Shown piece after piece: positions 53,274 through 61,658 of a stretch of 64,000 nt of DNA. Below the pieces are notes generated by a model. The model made no database searches and was not told where the DNA came from. It worked only from the letters and a program-made list of their open reading frames with translations. How positions within the stretch are numbered: position 1 is the stretch's first letter; every line of letters starts with the position of its first letter. This DNA comes from Thalassobacillus devorans (GTDB lineage: Bacteria > Bacillota > Bacilli > Bacillales > Halobacillaceae). The translations under genes and the position numbers were made by a program. Location: NCBI RefSeq assembly GCF_900176565.1, contig NZ_FXEH01000006.1, positions 558,001 through 622,000 of the forward strand, in the 5' to 3' direction.

Positions 53274-53404
53274 CTAATCACCTCTTGCCTAGATTATAAG
53301 CGGGCAGGAGGTGATGGTCTTTTTGATTATTGGCAAAAAACAGACCAATTTTTGCATAAATAGGAAGGTGAATGGCCCCTGTGCACGCTGCATGTAATAT
53401 TCAA

Positions 53405-53580
53405 CGATTGGAAAATAGCTCTAATGACCGTTAGAGAATAGGAATGCGAAGCTCATGGTCTTAATAACGAGGATAAAGACTATTAGAAGGCAGGAGTTTT
53501 TGTGGGGCGGTCTTAAGAGGCTTTATCAAGACCGCGAGCGATCGAAATTTTGAAGTGGGCGGTCTTGATAAGAGGGAAAA
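53405..53580 (+). repeat. 52-bp-period dyad repeat array, locus 6 (4 units)
   Basis: Units at 53405, 53457, 53509 and 53561. The 53509 unit has a perfect eight-pair dyad, GCGGTCTT with AAGACCGC. The array ends in the leader of the cupin gene. No open frame fits a 52-base period. Confidence 0.8.
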
Positions 53581-53602
53581 GAGTTTAAACAGGAGGCTGG
53601 AA

Positions 53603-53953
53603 ATGAAATGTAAGCAGGTAGACGCTTATAATAGTAAGCACTTTACCATTACCCCTATATCCAGGATATTGGAAACACAAGTCAATGCAATGCAAATAGC
53701 CTATATGCACCTGGCAAAAAAAGGAGTAATTGGTGGACATGAGGCGACAGTTTCCCAAATGTTGCTGGTGGTAGAAGGTGAGGGATGGGTGAAAGGGGAA
53801 GACCGGAATCCTGTGCTTATTAAAAAAGGGCAGCTTGCTATGTGGGAACCAGGCGAGTGGCATGAAACGTACACGGAAGATGGATTGGCTGCCATCAATA
53901 TTGAGTCTGATCAATTGGAACCATTCAAGGCACTACCTTTATTGTCAGAATGA
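53603..53953 (+). CDS. Cupin-domain protein
   Basis: 116 residues, a single cupin barrel: QIAYMHLAKKGVIGGHEATVSQMLLVVEGEGWVKG is the first motif (with only one His), PVLIKKGQLAMWEPGEWHETYTEDG the second. Usual metal-binding His residues are partly replaced, so it may bind a ligand without metal. AGGAGG precedes ATG. Followed directly by an acetyltransferase remnant. Confidence 0.82.
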   Translation: MKCKQVDAYNSKHFTITPISRILETQVNAMQIAYMHLAKKGVIGGHEATVSQMLLVVEGEGWVKGEDRNPVLIKKGQLAMWEPGEWHETYTEDGLAAINIESDQLEPFKALPLLSE

Positions 53954-54227
53954 AGCTTCTACTAAACCAATAGGAGATGCTATTAACAATATTGGGGAAG
54001 TGCCGTATTGGAATAAAGGGATTGGAACATTACTCGTTACCTCTATGGTGAACTTCTTAATGGTGCAAAAAAGAGCAGACATGGTAGTGATGGATCCTCA
54101 AATCAGAAATTCACGAGCTATTAAATGCTACGAGAAGTGTGGTTTTAAAAAAGTTAAATTACTCCCAAAACATGAGCTTCATGAAGGGGAATATAGAGAT
54201 TGCTGGTTAATGGAATATCAGAAATGA
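53949..54227 (+). pseudogene. Aminoglycoside 6'-N-acetyltransferase-like gene, 5' part missing
   Basis: About 90 residues resemble the C-terminal half of AAC(6')-type GNAT enzymes: EVPYWNKGIGTLLVTSMVNFL is the acetyl-CoA motif, followed by MVVMDPQIRNSRAIKCYEKCGFKKVKLL and HELHEGEYRDCWLMEYQ. The N-terminal half with the substrate loops is gone, and the frame opens inside the end of the cupin gene. No start codon with a ribosome site is present. It is a remnant. Confidence 0.7.
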
Positions 54228-54308
54228 TATAGCATCTAATAGCTATCAAGGATGAGATTGAGTTGGTCAAGGTGTTAGACTAATTATTATCGAAAGGGAG
54301 TTAGATAG

Positions 54309-54770
54309 ATGATTAAAGGTTTGTATGAAGCGCATTTGCCAGTGAGTAATATGGAAAAGTCCATTGAATTTTATCGTAAGTTAGGGTTGGATTTAGCTCA
54401 CCGTGGAGATGCGGTGACATTCTTTTGGATTGAAAAGGGGAAGAGTTGGCTAGGGCTTTGGGAATCCGATAAGGTTGAAACGCCTTACCATCCTTCCCTC
54501 CGCCATATAGCCTTCCAAGTGGAATTGGATGATTTGATGAAGGCGAAAGATTGGCTGGAAGAAAGAGGAGCCAAGGTAAAGAATGCCTTCGGTTTTGAGC
54601 CGGAACAGCAGCCATTGGTGCTCCCGAATAATCCGCAAACGCACGCTGCTTTATATTTTCATGACCCGGATGGCAATTCGTTAGAGTTTATTACGCCGCT
54701 CAAAATAGATGAGGAGATAGACTTTGAAATGATGGAGCTGAAGGAATACAGGAAAAGTCAGAGTAAGTAG
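54309..54770 (+). CDS. VOC-family (glyoxalase-like) protein
   Basis: 153 residues with two beta-alpha-beta-beta-beta units: LYEAHLPVSNMEKSIEFYRKLGL and ALYFHDPDGNSLEFITPL (end with the DPDGNxxE metal motif). Metal ligands His9, His68 and Glu region fit. It may be a dioxygenase, lyase or antibiotic-binding protein. AAAGGGAG precedes ATG. fosB follows 15 bp later, so the two probably share an mRNA. Confidence 0.85.
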   Translation: MIKGLYEAHLPVSNMEKSIEFYRKLGLDLAHRGDAVTFFWIEKGKSWLGLWESDKVETPYHPSLRHIAFQVELDDLMKAKDWLEERGAKVKNAFGFEPEQQPLVLPNNPQTHAALYFHDPDGNSLEFITPLKIDEEIDFEMMELKEYRKSQSK

Positions 54771-54785
54771 ATTAGGAGGTTGCAT

Positions 54786-55208
54786 ATGTCGATACAGGGG
54801 CTCAATCACTTTTTGTTTTCTGTTTCTGATTTAGAAAAATCGATAGCGTTTTATGAAAATGTCTTTGATGCCAAGCTATTGGTAAAAGGCCGAAGTACTG
54901 CCTACTTTGATGTCCATGGGATGTGGTTTGCACTCAATGAAGAAACAGGCATCCCTCGCAATGAAATAAAGCAGTCCTACACCCATATTGCCTTTTCAAT
55001 TGATGAAAGTGATGTGGACAAAATGTATCAGAAGCTAAATGATCTGGATGTTTCTATTTTGTCGGGCAGACCCAGGGATAAAAGGGACAAGCAATCGATT
55101 TATTTTGAAGACCCTGATGGTCATAAGTTTGAATTACATACGGGTACGTTACAGGATCGATTGGATTATTATAAACAAGAAAAAGCCTATATGGAGTTTT
55201 ATGATTAA
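54786..55208 (+). CDS. fosB: Fosfomycin thiol transferase FosB
   Basis: 140 residues, very close to Bacillus Fos[50 protein letters not shown] and [19 protein letters not shown]. Metal ligands are the His of LNH, the His of YTH and the Glu of FELH. It opens the epoxide of fosfomycin with bacillithiol (or cysteine), giving resistance. AGGAGG six bases before ATG. The last eight codons form the left arm of the terminator. Confidence 0.92.
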   Translation: MSIQGLNHFLFSVSDLEKSIAFYENVFDAKLLVKGRSTAYFDVHGMWFALNEETGIPRNEIKQSYTHIAFSIDESDVDKMYQKLNDLDVSILSGRPRDKRDKQSIYFEDPDGHKFELHTGTLQDRLDYYKQEKAYMEFYD

Positions 55209-55225
55209 AACTCCATATAGGCTTT
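55182..55225. terminator. Terminator shared by fosB and DUF4003 gene, overlapping both ends
   Basis: A perfect 19-pair stem, AAAGCCTATATGGAGTTTT and AAAACTCCATATAGGCTTT, with a six-base loop. The left arm codes the end of FosB; the right arm reaches the stop codon of the minus-strand gene. Confidence 0.88.
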
Positions 55226-56219
55226 ACTGGCCGCCACTGTTGGAGGCAGAGGCGGCTGTTGTGGCTGTTATCCCTGCCAGGGTCGCAGCCTGCTGGGCTT
55301 GCAAAATAGTTTCCAAAGTGGTAAATAATCCGGTTTGGATGGTGTTGGCTTCTCGCAGTTTATGGCTTACTAGAATGTTGACCGCTACCTTGACATTCAT
55401 TTCCTTTTGCCAGCGGAAGGATGCTTCCTGGTCCAGGGCGTCTTTGAATGCCAGGACGTCGTTTAAAGCGTTTATTTCATCTCCGAGGAATGCGAGCAAG
55501 CCGGCTTCCGGATAAAGTAACTTTTTAAAACGGATTTCCGACCTTTTTAATGCTTCAGAAGCGCGGATCGTGCGTTCTACAAGTTCGTCTGGCGTATGCT
55601 CCTCATCCAGGGCAAGCATATGGCTTAGGAATTGAAGGTGATTCCCCTTCCAAAACCCATTCTCATCGAGTGCCCGGTAGATATACTCGACCTGGTCGAT
55701 GAGTTTTTCCATTTCTTCTTCCCGTTGAGTCAACAATGCGGCCAGCGGATAATCATCGTTGGAGGTGAGAAATGGATGTTCTTTTTTCATTAACCGATGA
55801 ATCGAAACCGCCCGTTCCACTTTTTCCACCAAGTCAGCACCCTCCGTGTGATCCTGCATGAACGCAGCAGCAGCCAAGTAGGTATACTGGGAACGGTTAA
55901 AACCGCTTCGAATCATAGCGTCATAAACCTCCATCATGTCAGAAAAGGCGCGGAATGGATCATCGAACCGTGTATCCAGCATGGCGGCCACAGAATAGCG
56001 AAGCGGGGAGTTCAAATAGGAAAACATGTTGGCTTCTTTTTTAATAGTTTCCGAAAGATTTACATAACGATCGATAGCAAATTCGCGATCACTGGTCACA
56101 TAGACGGACGCTACCATCATCACAATCTTTTTATCCGTCCATTTCATCTTTTTTCTCAATTGGTTATAAATATCCAGGTATGTAGCTTTCAATGGAGTAA
56201 GTTCTTGCGCTAACGTCAT
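55224..56219 (-). CDS. DUF4003-family protein
   Basis: 331 residues, mostly helical, soluble. Blocks such as MKWTDKKIVMMVASVYVTSDR, YLNSPLRYSVAAMLDTRFDDP and GFNRSQYTYLAAAAFMQDH match the DUF4003 family found in Bacillaceae; function unknown. The end is rich in Ala, Thr and Ser (LAGITATTAASASNSGGQ). AGGGGGACCACG lies before ATG. Single gene, divergent from the LysR gene. Confidence 0.8.
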   Translation of the reverse strand: MTLAQELTPLKATYLDIYNQLRKKMKWTDKKIVMMVASVYVTSDREFAIDRYVNLSETIKKEANMFSYLNSPLRYSVAAMLDTRFDDPFRAFSDMMEVYDAMIRSGFNRSQYTYLAAAAFMQDHTEGADLVEKVERAVSIHRLMKKEHPFLTSNDDYPLAALLTQREEEMEKLIDQVEYIYRALDENGFWKGNHLQFLSHMLALDEEHTPDELVERTIRASEALKRSEIRFKKLLYPEAGLLAFLGDEINALNDVLAFKDALDQEASFRWQKEMNVKVAVNILVSHKLREANTIQTGLFTTLETILQAQQAATLAGITATTAASASNSGGQ

Positions 56220-56341
56220 ACGTGGTCCCCCTTCTAGTGGTTAGGTTTCTATTAATTTATACGGATGAATGTTAAAAACGTTTCTATTTTATATGATAAT
56301 ATTGGTAGAAAAGCAGGTATAGACTAGCATTGGGGGAGACA

Positions 56342-57217
56342 ATGATGGATGAACGTGATTGGCAACTATTAAAAGTCTTATATGAAAAGAAGAATATTAC
56401 CAGAACAGCTCAGCAATTATATATCTCCCAACCTTCGTTAACGAAACGGATCCAGCAAATTGAAAAGGAATACGATCGGGCCATTATCAGTAGAGGTGCA
56501 AAAGGAGTCCAGTTTACGCCGCAGGGGGAATTCCTAGTCACATGTGCCGATGAAATGCTAGGTCGTCTTCGGAAGATAAAAGAGACGGTCCAAAACATGG
56601 ATGAGGAGGCTAGCGGGACGCTCCGATTAGCGGTTTCCAATTATATAACGAGACATAAGCTGCCGGGGCTGTTAAAACGGTTTCGTGAACAGTTCCCGAA
56701 GGTGAATTTTAAAGTTTCCACCGGGTGGAGCCGGGAAGCTTTTGAACAGGTGTATCATCGTAATGCTCATATTGGAATTGTGAGGGGGGATTATCAGTGG
56801 GGAGATGCTAAGCAGCTTCTTTTTGAAGAAAATGTCTGTATCGTTTCTAAAGAAGAGATCGACCCTCAAGATCTACCGTACCTGCCCAGAATTCAATATG
56901 ACACGGACCACACGTTAAAGTCATTGATTGATAATTGGTGGACTCGAACATTTTCTGAAGGTCCGTTGATCGGGATGGAAGTGGACAAAGCAGATACATG
57001 CAAAGAAATGGTAGTAAATGGTTTAGGATACGGCATCCTGCCCAGTGTGCTCGTTGAGGAGGATCCTGGTCTTTTTTCTATCCCTTTGCAGGATGATGAA
57101 GGAAAACCGATTGTGAGGAAAACCTGGCTGCTCTATCATGAGGAGTCTTTAGAACTGACAGTAGTGAAAGAGTTTATAGAGGTTGTTCGACAATTGGATT
57201 TTAAAAACGATATTTGA
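56342..57217 (+). CDS. LysR-family regulator
   Basis: 291 residues. N-terminal HTH: LKVLYEKKNITRTAQQLYISQPSLTKRIQQIEKEY. The effector domain follows from about 88 (GTLRLAVSNYITRHKLPGLLKRF) and resembles that of CysL/CitR-like proteins. GGGGGAG precedes the ATG pair. It overlaps the next gene by one base and is probably coexpressed with the AEC carrier at 57671, its likely target. Confidence 0.9.
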   Translation: MMDERDWQLLKVLYEKKNITRTAQQLYISQPSLTKRIQQIEKEYDRAIISRGAKGVQFTPQGEFLVTCADEMLGRLRKIKETVQNMDEEASGTLRLAVSNYITRHKLPGLLKRFREQFPKVNFKVSTGWSREAFEQVYHRNAHIGIVRGDYQWGDAKQLLFEENVCIVSKEEIDPQDLPYLPRIQYDTDHTLKSLIDNWWTRTFSEGPLIGMEVDKADTCKEMVVNGLGYGILPSVLVEEDPGLFSIPLQDDEGKPIVRKTWLLYHEESLELTVVKEFIEVVRQLDFKNDI

Positions 57218-57642
57218 TGAAGCATGGGCTTGCTGCCTGTGCTTTTTTTGTATTCCTTTTTTATATGGCTCTCGATAGCTTTTTTGTATTTTATAAGCGT
57301 CCTCAGCCTTTCTATAATGAAACGGAAGAGGGGGCGTGGATGGTGATGGGGTTATCGAAATTGCTGGAAACCAGGATGAAGTTGTATGAAGGAAACGATT
57401 TTGATGTGGAGCTTATGAGTCCTGAGGACATGACAGGGTTTAGTTGTATGAACAGAATGAAACGGGCAGTCATTCATATGCACACAGAATGTATGTTGAT
57501 AAGTGAACCTGTGACAGGCAAATATTTTTGTTTGCCAACTATAGGGGTCAAGGAGTTCCATGACCAATCCGCCGGTAAGTTAGACGTGGGCTTCACAGTA
57601 ACCTATGAGAATGGCTATCAGATCTTCGTTCAGATTTTTTAG
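57217..57642 (+). CDS. Membrane-anchored protein of unknown function, 141 aa
   Basis: The N-terminal anchor LAACAFFVFLFYMALDSFFV is followed by an external domain of about 115 residues with three or four Cys. The ATG overlaps the lysR stop codon (TGATG), a coupling arrangement. No family recognised. Position between lysR and the AEC carrier gene suggests a joint unit. Confidence 0.65.
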   Translation: MKHGLAACAFFVFLFYMALDSFFVFYKRPQPFYNETEEGAWMVMGLSKLLETRMKLYEGNDFDVELMSPEDMTGFSCMNRMKRAVIHMHTECMLISEPVTGKYFCLPTIGVKEFHDQSAGKLDVGFTVTYENGYQIFVQIF

Positions 57643-57670
57643 CCGTTTAACGCGTGGGAGGGTGTGAGTC

Positions 57671-58597
57671 ATGGAAATATTCATTCAGATTTTAATAAAA
57701 GTTATCTTCCCAGTGTTTATGCTAATTGGACTAGGGGCATTTCTTCATCGGAAATTTTCGTTTGATATGGGTACGCTGTCTAAGTTGAATCATTTTTTGC
57801 TTATGCCAGCCGTATGTTTTGCGAATTTATACGAGAGTAATATAGCGGGAGACACGCTCTTTTTTATTGTAACCTTTCTTGCCTTGCAATCTCTTTTTTT
57901 AATGGGGATCAGTGCCGGGGTATCGAGAATCTTTAATTTTGAGAAAGGGTTATCCGCCACTTTTAAAAACAGTGTCGTATTAGTGAATTCCGGCAACTTC
58001 GGGTTACCTGTGAGTCAATTGGTGTTTCAACACAATCCGTTAGGGTTATCTGTTCAGATTGTCGTCCTGGTTTTTCAAAACCTTCTTACGTATACCTATG
58101 GCCTATTCAATTCGGTATCCGTTGGGAGAAAGGGGTCCCAGGCGATTCTGGTATTCCTGAAGACACCCGTGTTTTATGCCTTTTTATCCGGTGTGTTTTT
58201 TCAGGCAACGTCAATAAATATTCCGGAATTCATTTGGACTCCAATTGAAAACACGTCCAATGCTTTTTTAGCGATTGCGCTTATTACGTTGGGAGCGCAG
58301 AGTGCCTTTATAAAAATCTCACGTCTATCAATACCATTGGTACTGACGCTTGTTGGCAGGTTAGTTATGGCCCCTGGTATTGCCCTGGTTACGATTTTAC
58401 TATTAGGCTTAGAAGGTACGGTCGCCCAGGCGTTATTTATTGCCAGTTCATTTCCTGTCTCACGGAACAGTTCGCTATTTGCCCTGGAGTATGGGAACCA
58501 TCCCGATTACGCTGCTCAGGCTGTTTTATTAACTACGTTGTGCAGCATCATCACAGTTACTGCCGTGGTATCGTTATCAAACGTAATATTTTTATAG
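57671..58597 (+). CDS. AEC-family (auxin efflux carrier-like) transporter
   Basis: 308 residues, ten membrane segments, with the AEC pattern: VFMLIGLGAFLHRKFSFDMGTLSKLNHFLLMPAVCFANLY and VLVNSGNFGLPVSQLVF, which holds the NxGNxGLP motif. Bacterial members carry malate, malonate or other organic anions. GGAGGGTG precedes ATG. A terminator follows. Likely controlled by the upstream LysR protein. Confidence 0.88.
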   Translation: MEIFIQILIKVIFPVFMLIGLGAFLHRKFSFDMGTLSKLNHFLLMPAVCFANLYESNIAGDTLFFIVTFLALQSLFLMGISAGVSRIFNFEKGLSATFKNSVVLVNSGNFGLPVSQLVFQHNPLGLSVQIVVLVFQNLLTYTYGLFNSVSVGRKGSQAILVFLKTPVFYAFLSGVFFQATSINIPEFIWTPIENTSNAFLAIALITLGAQSAFIKISRLSIPLVLTLVGRLVMAPGIALVTILLLGLEGTVAQALFIASSFPVSRNSSLFALEYGNHPDYAAQAVLLTTLCSIITVTAVVSLSNVIFL

Positions 58598-58603
58598 GAT
58601 AAT

Positions 58604-58653
58604 ACAGGTGCCTGAGTCCCTTTAGTATAGCGGAGCTCAGGCACCTGTTTTTA
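58604..58653 (+). terminator. Terminator with GTGCCTG-type arms
   Basis: ACAGGTGCCTGAG and CTCAGGCACCTGT, 13 pairs, then TTTT. Member of the dispersed hairpin family. Confidence 0.88.
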
Positions 58654-58727
58654 ATGGTCTCTTTAAATAGTGATAAAAAAATCGTACAATAAAAAGGTTA
58701 GTCGCGCAGGAGGGGAGGCGAACATAC

Positions 58728-59738
58728 ATGGATGTAACTGAGAAAAAAATAATTAATCCAGCCTCCGGGGCCATCGTTATGGCTTTGGGTATTTTTTTAC
58801 ATGGGGTCATGAGTCATTTTTTGAGCCAATCAGCAGAACGATGGTTCGCTTTAACTTTTTTGTTCCTGGCTATCGTTATCTACTCCAAATTAGTTCAGCA
58901 GTTTTTTCAAAAAGACTTTCTTACTCCTTTTTTAAATAATCCGGTGAATTCTTTTGTGATAGGTTCCTGGATTGCCGGTTTTTCGGTATTGGGAATTGTG
59001 CTGGAAAACTATACGCCATTGCTTCATTCATTGGCGGTGGGCGTGGCCGTGATCAACTCATGCTTGTGGGTGTTTTTTATTTATGTAAGCATGAAGAATT
59101 TCAAGCGATTGTGGCAGCGGCCAACATTCCATGCGACTCATGGTGTCGTCCTGTTGTCTGCTGTGGCAGCACAATCACTCGTCGTTTTATGGGAAAAAAT
59201 GTTTCCTGGCCTGCCTGATTTGGTAAGTTTATCTGCGTTTGGGCTGGGTGTCTTTTTTTATGCCAACGGACTTATGTTAATTTTGAAGCGCTATTTGTCA
59301 ACAGATTGGTCGCTCATTGAAGACTGGACGAATACGAACTGTATCATTCATGGTGGCCTTTCGATTACAGGCCTTGCTATGATTACAACGAATTTGCTGG
59401 ATGGTTTATTGCTTTATTATTATTGGTTAGTGGTACTGATCGTCTTTTGCTTGGTGGAGGGTGTGGAAGTTTTACGTGCCATCAAACGAATCCAGCAAAA
59501 AGGCTGGAAAGAAGGGATCTTTACCTACCATATCAGTCAGTGGTCACGTAATTTCACATTTGGGATGTTTTTTGCTTTTACAATGGCGATGCGTAAAAAC
59601 AGCTATGATGGAAATCTACTACATGAATTCCATCACTTCTTCTTGCCTGTATTGGCATTGATGGTCTTGCTTGCGCTTTTGATTGAGGTCACGTTATGGG
59701 CTTGTGAGGTTTTAGTAGGTAATAGATTTACTTCATGA
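58728..59738 (+). CDS. TDT/SLAC1-like membrane protein
   Basis: 336 residues with about ten membrane segments. NPVNSFVIGSWIAGFSVLGI, DWTNTNCIIHGGLSITGLAMI and the short loops recall the tellurite-resistance/dicarboxylate transporter (TehA/SLAC1) family, in which a Phe gates an anion pore. The match is partial and the call is tentative. GGAGGGGAGG precedes the ATG. Single gene followed by a small membrane gene. Confidence 0.55.
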   Translation: MDVTEKKIINPASGAIVMALGIFLHGVMSHFLSQSAERWFALTFLFLAIVIYSKLVQQFFQKDFLTPFLNNPVNSFVIGSWIAGFSVLGIVLENYTPLLHSLAVGVAVINSCLWVFFIYVSMKNFKRLWQRPTFHATHGVVLLSAVAAQSLVVLWEKMFPGLPDLVSLSAFGLGVFFYANGLMLILKRYLSTDWSLIEDWTNTNCIIHGGLSITGLAMITTNLLDGLLLYYYWLVVLIVFCLVEGVEVLRAIKRIQQKGWKEGIFTYHISQWSRNFTFGMFFAFTMAMRKNSYDGNLLHEFHHFFLPVLALMVLLALLIEVTLWACEVLVGNRFTS

Positions 59739-59783
59739 AGTGTTCACGAGTTAGGTTAGTTAAAAGCTGGAAGGGGTGAAATC

Positions 59784-60047
59784 ATGGATAGAGTTAGTTT
59801 GTTTGCAGGAATAGGTTTAATATCCGTCAGTGCTACATTATTTACAATGGAACGATTTATAGCCGCTTTCTTATATGCCGGTGAAAGTGTCCCTGTAAAA
59901 TTGAGTGGTTCCGGTTCTTTTCCTTCGGAGCCAGCGATGCCAGGACTTTTTGATAATATATTAGTTGGATGGCTATTTATCTTGGGACTGGTTTTTATCT
60001 TATTTTCACTACGGGGATACCTTTATAATGACCTTAAGCGCCACTGA
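59784..60047 (+). CDS. Small membrane protein, 87 aa
   Basis: 87 residues, two membrane helices (LFAGIGLISVSATLFTM and ILVGWLFILGLVFILFSL) joined by an external loop rich in Ser, Gly and Pro. AAGGGGTG precedes ATG. Unknown function. A 52-bp repeat locus starts 13 bases after the stop codon. Confidence 0.65.
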   Translation: MDRVSLFAGIGLISVSATLFTMERFIAAFLYAGESVPVKLSGSGSFPSEPAMPGLFDNILVGWLFILGLVFILFSLRGYLYNDLKRH

Positions 60048-60060
60048 AAATAGCCGGGAC

Positions 60061-60155
60061 GGTCTTTAGAGGGCGGATAAGGTACATAAGAATCGATGAA
60101 ACTGGAATAGACAGTCCTAATAAGTGGTTTAAAGACCGCAAGAAGGAGGATGGCC
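60061..60155 (+). repeat. 52-bp-period dyad repeat, locus 7 (2 units)
   Basis: Units start at 60061 (GGTCTTTAGAGGGCGG) and 60113 (AGTCCTAATAAGTGG, then TTAAAGACCGCAAGAAG), exactly 52 bp apart. Confidence 0.7.
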
Positions 60156-60273
60156 AGGTGGGACGTTCATAAAGCCAGCTAAAGCACCCCAGGTCCTCCA
60201 GATAATGGGAATTTTTAAAGGGAAAGGGAATGGGTATAGTTGTTACATAGTTATTTTAATTGGGGGATTGGTT

Positions 60274-60828
60274 ATGAAGATATACACCATTGGACATTCC
60301 GACCATGACGAAGAGCAATTCCTGGACATGCTTGGTGTTGCTGATATCGAATTCGTAGCTGATATCCGGGCATTCCCGGCCAGTCGAAAGTATCCTCAGT
60401 TCAATGAGGAAAAGTTGAAGAACTGGCTTGAGAAAGCTGGGATAAACTATCGGCATTTTCCGCTTCTCGGCGGCAGAAGGAGCAGATCCGGGGAAATTGG
60501 CGAGAATCTGAATGCGGGCTGGGACAACCGCTCGTTCCATAATTATGCTGATTATACATTGACGGAGGACTTTCAAAAGGGCCTCGAAGCACTTAAGGCC
60601 GAGGCAAAAGATGCCAACGTGGTTTACATGTGCTCGGAGCGACACCCGGCGCGATGCCATCGTCTGCTGATCAGCAACTGGCTGCAGGCGAATGGCTGGG
60701 GGGTTTATCATATCATTAATGGTTCGAAAGGGCGCCCGGAGCTTGTTGGTCATGAGCTGGGAAAATGGGGTGCGGTGCCCGTGATAGAAGCGGACGGGAC
60801 GGTCGTTTATCCGGTGTTGGATGAGTAG
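60274..60828 (+). CDS. DUF488-family protein
   Basis: 184 residues. The DUF488 marks are IYTIGHSDHDEEQFLDML, the LLGGRRSRSGEIGENL stretch and VVYMCSERHPARCHR, with a conserved Cys-x-E-x-x-x-x-x-C-H-R site that points to a nucleotide or nucleic acid role. The biochemical function is not known. GGGGGATT precedes ATG at 60274. The maa gene follows by 57 bp. Confidence 0.87.
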   Translation: MKIYTIGHSDHDEEQFLDMLGVADIEFVADIRAFPASRKYPQFNEEKLKNWLEKAGINYRHFPLLGGRRSRSGEIGENLNAGWDNRSFHNYADYTLTEDFQKGLEALKAEAKDANVVYMCSERHPARCHRLLISNWLQANGWGVYHIINGSKGRPELVGHELGKWGAVPVIEADGTVVYPVLDE

Positions 60829-60885
60829 TTGGGAGGATTCGATTGTTACCTTTTTTCAAAAATTTTTATCAAGGAAGATGCAGCA

Positions 60886-61440
60886 ATGAGAACAGAAAAA
60901 GAGAAGATGCTGGCGGGAGAAATGTATGATCCTGCTGACCCGGTACTGGCAAAAGATCGTGAAGAAGCAAGGCGCAAGGTGAGATTATACAATCAAACCT
61001 TGGAAACGGAAGGGGAAAAACGGGCGAAGATGTTGAAGGATTTGCTTGGTTCTTCCGGGGAGAATGCGTTTATGGAACCGACGATTCGGTTTGATTACGG
61101 CTATAACACCCATGTTGGTGATAATTTTTTTGCTAATTTTGACTGTACGATTCTTGATGTTTGTGAAGTGCGGTTCGGCGATAATTGTATGCTGGCGCCG
61201 GGCGTTCAGATCTATACAGCTACTCATCCGCTCGATGCGACGGAGCGTAATTCCGGGAAAGAATATGCGAAGCCGATTACGTTTGGAGACAATGTCTGGA
61301 TTGGCGGCAGCGCGATCATTAATCCGGGGGTAACGGTCGGGGACAATGCCGTGATCGCTTCTGGTGCCGTGGTGACAAAAGATGTTCCCGCTAATGTGGT
61401 GGTCGGCGGCAATCCGGCCAAGGTAATTAAACAGATTTAA
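60886..61440 (+). CDS. maa: Maltose O-acetyltransferase
   Basis: 184 residues, the same as B. subtilis Maa. N-terminal Mac domain ([32 protein letters not shown]) and left-handed beta helix of hexapeptide repeats ([54 protein letters not shown]). The catalytic His is in [22 protein letters not shown]. It acetylates maltose or glucose with acetyl-CoA. AAGGAAG precedes ATG. Confidence 0.93.
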   Translation: MRTEKEKMLAGEMYDPADPVLAKDREEARRKVRLYNQTLETEGEKRAKMLKDLLGSSGENAFMEPTIRFDYGYNTHVGDNFFANFDCTILDVCEVRFGDNCMLAPGVQIYTATHPLDATERNSGKEYAKPITFGDNVWIGGSAIINPGVTVGDNAVIASGAVVTKDVPANVVVGGNPAKVIKQI

Positions 61441-61441
61441 T

Positions 61442-61470
61442 CAGAGCCTGAACATCCAGGCTCTTTTTTA
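61442..61470 (+). terminator. Terminator of maa
   Basis: AGAGCCTG, loop AACAT, CCAGGCTCT and six T. Confidence 0.88.
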
Positions 61471-61487
61471 TTGTAGCGTGATTGTGC

Positions 61488-61613
61488 TTAGGGCGGTATG
61501 TTATCGAGTTAAGGAGGTATAGGTGCCAGTTTGGGCAGTATGTTACTGCGTTAGGGAGGTATCTACCTGAGTTAAGTAAGTATATATCAGCGTTAAGTAA
61601 GAATAACCCTCTA
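61488..61613 (+). repeat. 21-bp tandem repeat array, six units
   Basis: TTAGGGCGGTATG, TTAAGGAGGTATA, TTTGGGCAGTATG, TTAGGGAGGTATC and two TTAAGTAAG units, each 21 bases. In one frame it reads as Leu-Gly-Arg-Tyr-like heptads, but lacks a gene start. Lies directly behind the maa terminator. Confidence 0.85.
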
Positions 61614-61615
61614 TT

Positions 61616-61656
61616 AAAAAAGTGCCTGCTCCCAAAAGGAAAGCAGGCATGTTTTA
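61616..61656 (-). terminator. Terminator of the DMT gene (GTGCCTG-type hairpin)
   Basis: GCCTGCTTTCC and GGGAGCAGGC on the minus strand followed by ACTTTTTT. Same arm family as at 2533 and 58604. Confidence 0.8.
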
Positions 61657-61658
61657 GG

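Noticed and set aside
53405-53580. CRISPR-like spacing (repeat block of about 33 plus variable 19, period 52)
   Set aside because: Repeat blocks are degenerate between units, arrays have at most four units, seven loci are spread over 60 kb and no cas genes are present. A CRISPR array would have near-identical repeats.
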